A DNA stretch of 64,000 nt from Taeniopygia guttata (lineage: Eukaryota; Chordata; Aves; Passeriformes; Estrildidae): assembly GCF_048771995.1 (NCBI RefSeq), contig NC_133028.1:5577501-5641500 (forward strand), given 5' to 3'. Under the pieces are notes generated by a model that saw only the letters and a program-made list of their open reading frames with translations, searched no databases and was not told where the DNA came from. The position numbers and the translations under genes were made by a program. The stretch's first letter is position 1, and every line of letters starts with the position of its first letter. Below, one piece after another: positions 56,490 to 64,000 of the stretch.

Positions 56490-57082
56490 GTGGTCCTGGT
56501 GAGGTGTGTAACCCCATTATTGCTGGCCAGGGGTGTGTGTACAAATCACAGACGGGACAGGACTGCTGTAGGACACCTCTCAAGCTGTTTATTTTCCAGC
56601 ATCAGCCTCATTACATGGTTATGACAATGGGAAGATGCCAGCAGTTCACACCCCTGACAGCAAAGAACTCAGTGTTACAACTTACTTTAAAAGTTTTTTG
56701 ACCAATCACACAAAGCAAAAGCATATTGACAGTAATTCTATCCAACCACTATAAGCACATGTACCTTTGGTTAAAACACTGCTCACTTATTTAGAATACA
56801 ATACCTGCTTGTAAGCATTGAAAACCAATGCTCAGAGCTCCATTATTAAGCTTAGAATTTCCTAATATCTCACTAGATAGACTTTTCTGTAGCTTAGGCA
56901 GTTATTCTAGACAAGCATTAATACACTGACCATTGTCTATTTGTCCTTACTTTCTACATCCCATATAACTTTTCTGCTGACAAATCTTACAGCTACTGCT
57001 TAGCTCTAATTGCATTTCTGCTCTCTCTCAGGCCTGCCTCTTGCAGCTTTCCCAAAACCCTCTGATTTTGAGGATTCCCACA
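56490..57082 (-). mobile_element. Second, different solo LTR on the minus strand
   Basis: On the minus strand it starts TGTGGGAATCC at 57082, carries AATAAACAGCTTGAGAG, and ends near 56490. I recognise the type as an ERVK-like songbird LTR. The 3' boundary is approximate because it meets the neighbouring LTR. No internal region is attached. Confidence 0.65.
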
Positions 57083-60000
57083 CCCATGGCTTGTGAGGAT
57101 GTGTGGAAGGGCTCATGAACTGAGAAAAGGTGTGAGTCAGAGTTTGCTCTTGAGGAACTGATGTTGTTGTACCTGATTCATGCACATCCACCTACTTCTC
57201 ATTAAAATGCTGTGTTTGCTGTTGGCATCTGAAGGTACAATTTGGCCATGTCATTTTGTGGGTTTAGTACCTTGAACTTGAAACTTTATGCCTTTGCCTT
57301 AAGGGGTTTGTCTAGCCTAGACATTTTCTTTACTCCATTATTCTGTTTTCTGTCTTCTTTGCCCTGAAGTATTGGGAAAGAAAAGTTAATAATAGGCTAA
57401 AGCTTGGAGCATTTCCTTTTTAATCAAGTGGTAGAAAATCCTGGGGTGAACAGACTTTTAAAAATTATCTGGTTTCTAATATTTTAATTAATGCTACTAT
57501 TTTTCCTACCATGTTTATATTGCCCCCAGGGAACACTTTTTTCCTTGCCTTTCCTACATGCAATTCTACAAAGATTCCTCTACAATTAATGCAGCAAAAG
57601 GAAGAAAACAGACAGCAAAGGTTTAAAGTTGGAAAGACATTTTCAAGCTTCTCTCAAGAGGTAAAACATAATGTTAAAATGTCCTTAAGCATTCTCACAT
57701 CAAATTTTTAGTGGCTTTATGGAATTGCTGTGACAAAAAGGAACAAAACTTTTTAAAAAGCTGAGTGTGATTCTAAGATCACAATGGAGAATAGAGAAAC
57801 AGTAAGCAAATTATCATCTTTCAATTCACACAGTAAGAATCTGATTCATTATTATTAGGCAACTTGTTTGGTTTCAGGTTTTCAAAATCCACCTCAGTTA
57901 CTTTTATTATTTTTACTTATTTAAAGGGCTTCCATTTTTTTGTTAAGAGAGCCTGACATTCCCATTGCCTTCTCAATGTCCATAATTTCTGTGTCTGAAC
58001 ATTGAAACAATGAAGTTGTTCTCTGTCTTCATTGTTATTCACTATTATCTCAGACTGCTTTTACATCTGATACATCTGATGTAGTAGGTGCTGTGTCTTT
58101 TCTCAGAATGCACAAGTCAGAAAATTACACCAATAAACAATATGCTGGCTTTCAAGCATGCATTTGTTGTTATGATTTATTCTGCTTTATTAACAGTTTC
58201 TATTTATTCATGCCATTTTAAAGTCACATTGGAGAAAAGAATGAGAAGTCATTTTTATGAGAGCAGAAGTGGGTGTGTTTAGGAAACTCTTCATCCACCA
58301 GTCTTTGTAAAGTTTGAGTGGGTTTTGGTAATTAATAAATTTTCAGTGACCCACGGCTTGCCTTATGCTGGAGAACTTGTAAGACTGAGACCAACTCACT
58401 AACACATCAGTTTTGAAACAAATTATTACCTTACAAACCTCTATCTTGGCTTTTAAAATGGTATTGTAAAAAGTCAAATTATGAGGCAGAGCTCCAAGGG
58501 TGACTTAAGGTGAATGTTGGCTCAGAGGGAGCAGTGATGCAGCAAATTCACTGACTGTGTTTGCTCAAGGGAGTCAAGCACTTTGAACAGTTTTGAAACA
58601 CCCATTTTCTGATAAAACCAGTTACTTCAAACAAAGATTTTTCATATTCCAACTGAAAACAGTAATTTTAAGTGATGCTGTTTATGCCAGTGCTGCTGCT
58701 TAGGGTAATACTGAAAGGTCCATCAAAGTTACATTTATAAGAATTAAGTTTTAACTCGTCCCTTTGCAGTAACTCATTTTTCCTGTGCTACCTTTGCAGG
58801 ATTCAGAGAGGCACAGAAGTGAAAACCAGAATTCAAACTTAAACACCCAAATACAAAAGTACTTGCATGTGAGAATGTATATTTAAGGGTGTTGACCAAG
58901 TCTTGCCCCCTGTCTCTGTGCAGACTTTCCAGCCTTCTTCTTTCTCACCTCCTCCCACCTGTCTTTCTTCTCTGTTAAGGCTCCATAACCTCTAGAGCAC
59001 ATGTGGAATTTAAATCTGATTGTAAAGCAGCCCTTAATTAAAATGCCCAAGTGTCTCAGACGACTACTATAAATGAATAGTGTTACACACCCAAGAAGGA
59101 ATACAGATTGACTTTTGTGTGCATGTGTTTTGCTTTTTTAGCATTTTGCAGGCATTTTGATGGATAAAATCTTTTTGGCACCGATTCTCTGTCCTAGACT
59201 TTAAGTCCTTGAATCATCAAAGAGCTGAAGTAATCACAAGAAATTCTATATGGCTGCTGAGAGCTGGTAGTGAAAGGAATCTTGTCACTATGGGTGGCAG
59301 GAGTCTCCAGGGTCTCCTTTCTTTGGCCTTGACAATCCAGCAGCAATAAAATTTTGTTTCTCTTGGCACAAATATCTGCTATTTAAAGAACAGCTTTTAG
59401 GTAGTACATTCATGGAAGTCTAGGCTGAATTTCACATTTACTTTCTGGGCACACAAGTGAAGGATGACAGCACAGGAAGATGTTGCCAGTTTTATTGCTG
59501 AATTTTCCCTTTATGCCTGTATGGTGCCTGAACACTCATTTCCCATTCTGTCTAATCAGCTTTGACAGGTACTTTTTGTAGCCCAGATCCCTCTGAAAAT
59601 AAGTGTTTCTGCAGTGCTTAGCAAGGATGATGGGGCCAAGCAAATGGTACAGGTGAGGCAGATGGTGTGTTGTGAAACTGCAAACAGGGCCATAACTGCA
59701 GAGGTACCCATCTGTTCAGTGGGATTTCTCACCCCAGAAGCCAGAGGGAATTGTTACAGTGCTCCACACTTCCCATGAGTGTGAAATTAAATCTCTGAGG
59801 GATCTTTGCAATTCTTTTCACGGAATCTCATGAGTATCTGAGGCTAAATATCTTGTGCTAAAATCACATGCCAAGCCTTTCTTAGCATTTCAGTGAGGTC
59901 AGATTCAGAATTTGTTTTCCAGAACCTCCTTATGTTTTATGCTTCACTTATGCATTTCTGTTAGATATTTAAACTGCTGTTAATATTTGCTGTAGCCATG

Positions 60001-61271
60001 GTATGTCAGTGGACTTCACAAGCCATGAGCTCTCACAGCAAGTCTGTGGCACTGCCAGGTGCCCTAAGTTCCAAAACACATCTGAGGAACCCATGGCAAG
60101 GACAGACCAAGAGATTTACTAAGAATTACACGAGGAGATATTGCCATTGGGTCCTGGTTAATAGGAGATGTGGGCTGGATCCTTGTCTCCAGTCCAGAAA
60201 TCTGGTTTCCCCTCTGACATTTGGCTGTTGACAAACAAAATGTTTAGTCCAAAAAATAAAGGAAAAAAACCACTGAAAATTATTGGTTGACTTCATCATG
60301 TGTTACAAATGCTTGTGTCTTTTATTAAAAACAAAACAACAACTAAAATCTTGTCTTACATTTCTTAAACATTTTTAGCAATATCTTTTTATTAAAGAGC
60401 TGCTCTTTTGTGACAATCAGTAGTTGGTCTGCTCTGCAGCAAACCAATTGTTAATGTCAGAAGTTTGTTCCACTCAAAATTCACACCACCAGCACCATTA
60501 AATATTTTGGAGGCATATAAATGACAATATCAGTCTGGCAGTTCTGCAGGGCCACAGCTTTTGATTGATTCTCTCAAAAGTTTCTGACGACATAGTTACA
60601 AACTGCCAGGTAGCCTTTGAAAGAAGTTCTTCATGCCAGGAAAGATGTCTTGTGAATGTGAAAGCAAAAAGCCTAAAATTCAGATAAATATTTATAGACC
60701 TGCAGCATAGATCTCCCCATGCTCTGTCACTTTTGTGTATAACAAATGGCCTTGAGGCAGAATTAGAAGGAGAAAGGGCAGATTTGTTCATGAGCCCTCT
60801 CTGGGAGAGAGCAGGGCTGTGTCATTTAGCAGCTGTGGATGTAGTTATGCCCTTGGGAAGGAGCCTGCAGTGTCCCAGACCACACTGAAAGCCATTTACA
60901 GCTCACTGCCTGGTAGGGATTTAAGTGAGAGACACATCAGTTTATTCCTGAGCTTGCCTCCTGCAGTTTGTCAGAACACCATGTATAAATACCCTGCCCA
61001 GCATTACATCTATTTTTTTTATGTATGTATACATACACAAACATATATTTGCCTAAAAATCTGGTAAATACAGAGAAATAAAAAGAAAAATTCTATGTGT
61101 GTTTGTACATTTTTTTCATGAGGTTTGAGGCTGAAATGATACCAGATCAAGGTTTTTAAAAGTGGTTCCCCAGCAATTCTGAAATTGTTGTGCTTCCAAC
61201 CATGCCTGGCAGCAGCTGCTGTCCCCATTTGTGGATCAGGATGCCATGGCCTTGTTTGGGCTGGGAGAAGC

Positions 61272-61481
61272 TGTTACCCTGATTTTTAGAAGTGTTAAGT
61301 TTTCTTTTATAGTTCTTTTAAAAGTAATTTTAAAGTTCTCATAAAACTTCTTTAGCCTTCTGATAATGTTTACATATTTGAGAGTCAGAGCTCCCACACC
61401 ATTTCATGTATAAATAGAATAGTTTACATATTTTTCTGTAGGTGGAGAAAAATGATTGATCTTTGGACCAGAATTCTATAA
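61272..61481 (+). mobile_element. Partial LTR related to the one at 40356
   Basis: It shares the left boundary (TGTTRCCCTGATTTTTA) and the block 'cttctttagccttctgataa' with the 40356-40690 LTR, but is shorter and more diverged. Upstream flanks of the two are unrelated, which confirms the shared edge as the LTR end. Confidence 0.75.
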
Positions 61482-63950
61482 ATGGAGCAGCAGGGGAGTG
61501 CCAGGAGCTGCTCAGAGCAGGTGACATTGTCACAATCGTGGTGCTGCCCTGCCTTCCCCAGCCAAGTTACTGCTTGGGAACCCTGCCTGTTCCATGTCAA
61601 ATGTGTTCATCATCATCCTGTGACCCTGCAGCAAACCTGAGCAGAGCGAATCTTCAGGGTTCTGAAATGGAGACAAATGTTTTGAATTCCCTGTCTTTAT
61701 TTTTGTGGCTGTTCCTCCGTTGGGACAAATGAATTAACAGCACTATAAGTGTTAGACTGAGGTAAGAGGTTATTGTAGCTCTGCATTCATCACTGCTGAC
61801 TCAGCTGTAGCAGCTTAATTTTATATTGGCAAAGATTGAGCACAGAGGGAATGCATTGTTAAGAGGTGGAAAATTGACTCAACGAGTGAGAGAAAAGACA
61901 ATAATATGAAAAGAGAACTAAAATATGATGAATTTACAAAGAAGAAATAATCTTGATTCCTGTCAGCCTTTTTACAACACCAAGGAATGAAAATGGATCT
62001 TGTAATAACAAAGAAGGGTTTAATATTTGAAGCTGTCCTTAGAATATATTCCTGTGCAATTCATCAGCTACTGTAAAATACTGAGGACAAGGACACAGCA
62101 GGGTTCAGGATTTCTCCAGGAGGCACAATAGATGTTACTTGGCCAAACAGACTGTTATTCCCTATAATCCAATCTTTTCGTACAGTGGTCAGCAAAAAGG
62201 TGAATTAAACCTCACTTTAGATTTTACATTATAAAGTTTTGGGGCTTTTTTGTAGTGTGCACTTGGTTGGGTTATGTCTGCCAAGAAGGCCGTGCAGTTC
62301 ACTGCTAATCCAAGGAAAATATACAGAAAGTACTGTCCTTCATTCATATAAAGAAGTCTGTCTTTGAAACAAATACATGTTTTCTAGTGAGAAGTTATGC
62401 AAATTGAAATAGAGTGGATACTGCCCATGCTAGTAACATTTCACAGACTTGTGCCTTGCTGCAATTGGCCTTTTTTTAGCTGGGTGGGAGGTTTTTAATA
62501 GAGAATATTGTTCTATCTTTCTCTAGGTAGCTATTTTTACAGTTCAGCACACTTGAGCAAATTGCAATTTTCCTCTGTAAATGCCTTTTCTGCTACAAAC
62601 ACTGTCAATTCACGTATTTTGTGTGCAAGAAGGGCTTTCATGTAATGGTCAGAACTTAGTCACTGGATTTTCTTGTGTGAATCAACTCAAGTTATTGTGT
62701 CCATCTTTTACTCTGTTGGAGGAAGTAAGCTGCATGAATCAGTAACAACTGTAGAATATTGAACTTTTTTGGATGATTTACACCACAGCATATAGAATCT
62801 CTAAAAGATGAGCCATCAGGCCTATTGCATGTCATAAAAATAAAGTTTTTATTGGAAAATTAATTCTTGCATTGGAAACAAAGGGCACTCCATGCCAATC
62901 AGCAGTATTTTGATACCCAGTTTGGCATTCTTTGTTGGGGCTGCACTTTTGGGGTAATATTGTCTCACATATTAAACTGATTTTATTTTAATCAAATCTG
63001 GACTGACTAGATTGGTATCCATTGGTGCGTGCTTTGAGTCGAGTATCTATACTACTGTTTCATTTTTCAGAATGGTTTATTCTCAGCAGCACTTGGCAAC
63101 AGTTTGCTGGAATTATCCTGCATCACTTCAGACATCAGAAATACTCTTTGCCAATGTTTAAGCCGTGGTTACACTGCAACAGGACACCCTACCAGCTCCC
63201 TTCATAAATACTGGTGTAAAATTGAAAAATTCTAGTGTAAAACTGCAGCAGAGGCTGCATTGTTTATAGATGCTGTTTATGTCATGGTGTCAGGACTCTT
63301 GCATGGGATGGGATCATGGTGTGCTTTGAGTTTTGTGCCTCTTTTGCAGTCTCTAACCTAATGTTCCTTTTTTCAGCAATTGGCGTTTGTTGTTACCTGT
63401 GCCCTGTCTGTAATATCACATTTACTTCCATTAAGTAAGTTCATTTACTTCCAGTAAGTCCATTCCATAACTCCATTCTCACATGGAATGAAATAAACAC
63501 TAGATTAGGTAAGTCAGTAAGTCTTCTGTTACTATTCCTCTGTAGTTTGCATTTTCAGACTTTTTGATGAGCCCTGTTGTCTGCTGTAAACTGACTTGAA
63601 TAAGTTTTTGGGGATTTTTTTGTTGCTTTGGTTTTGGATTGTGTTTTTTATCGTTGTTTGGTTTAATGGTTTTAAGAGGCACTGTCTGCTTAAACTGAGA
63701 TGCAGTCCTAGACTTCTCATAGCAGTGACAACCCCAGGGAAGGTCCTTCAACCTTTGCAGTTTTCCCACTTATTTTGCTCTCTGGTGGTAGCAGAACCTA
63801 TTTTGGCACAGCATCTGAAGTGCTCAGTCTAGAAGGAAGTGGTCTGAACTTAAAAATTCACTTTGACAAGGCAAAATTACCTTAATCCTGAAAAGGTCCA
63901 AGTCGGCAGCAATTGTGTTGCTTTCAGGATTCATTTTACATTTGGCATAA

Positions 63951-64000
63951 GAATTGAATTGAATTGAAATTGAATTGAATTGAATTGAATTGAATTGAAT
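63951..64000. repeat. (GAATT)n microsatellite running off the window
   Basis: Ten or so GAATT units with one extra A at about 63968; the array continues to the last base, so its full length is unknown. Confidence 0.95.

Larger units (their letters stand above)
50870..64000. other. Intergenic DNA upstream of SMYD1
   Basis: No gene is recognised in 13 kb. In mouse the neighbour here is Cd8b and in human KRCC1; I see no immunoglobulin-type exon (no YxC context) nor a lysine-rich KRCC1-like frame. The stretch is AT-rich with the repeats, LTRs and hairpin listed separately. From about 57.1 to 61.2 kb nothing recognisable is present. Confidence 0.6.

Noticed and set aside
63022-63832. Small frames near the window end that might be an exon of a neighbouring gene
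   Set aside because: No homology, no conserved motif and AT-rich composition; likely chance frames.

Overview
The window looks like a piece of a songbird (passerine) genome. Three vertebrate genes can be read exon by exon, all with canonical GT-AG introns: THNSL2 (minus, 2648-10215), FABP1 (plus, 20764-23737) and SMYD1 (minus, 25851-50452). The gene order and alternating strands match the SMYD1-FABP1-THNSL2 block known in mammals. The bird assignment rests on CR1 LINE 3' ends with the typical 'ATTCTGTGATTC' tails, on compact introns, and on ERV-type LTRs of kinds I recognise from passerines. The species cannot be named.

Region by region. 1-2647: THNSL2 3' flank, no other gene seen. 2648-10215: all eight coding exons of THNSL2, a PLP enzyme of 484 residues. 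10216-11100: GC-rich THNSL2 5' region with a poly(A/T) tract, a 16-bp minisatellite and an (GGCTC)11 array. 11.1-20.6 kb: intergenic, with one CR1 end, one solo LTR and a CpG-rich patch. 20.6-23.8 kb: FABP1, four coding exons and 127 residues, preceded by a TATA box, a PPRE-like DR1 and a weaker HNF1-like site. 23.8-25.85 kb: tail-to-tail spacer between FABP1 and SMYD1. 25.85-50.45 kb: SMYD1, ten coding exons and 491 residues, including the 39-nt exon 5 that encodes the known alternative 13-residue insert. 50.5-64 kb: AT-rich upstream intergenic DNA with solo LTRs, a strong hairpin, a degenerate GTTACTAG-rich tract and a terminal (GAATT)n array; no gene seen.

The three genes do not form a pathway. 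THNSL2 is a cytosolic threonine-synthase-like phospho-lyase, FABP1 carries fatty acids in liver and intestine, and SMYD1 is a striated-muscle SET/MYND lysine methyltransferase. They share only conserved synteny.

The most unusual structure is a 283-bp inverted repeat (97% identical, first 204 bp identical) with arms in SMYD1 introns 1 and 4, flanking exons 2-4. In the pre-mRNA these arms could pair, which might favour a circular RNA of exons 2-4, influence use of exon 5, or attract A-to-I editing. Other points worth checking are an antisense LTR lying almost on the branch-point region of the last SMYD1 exon, two perfect hairpins, and the repeat array upstream of THNSL2. I found no evidence of a wholly new coding system; the open frames outside the three genes look like chance or repeat-driven frames.
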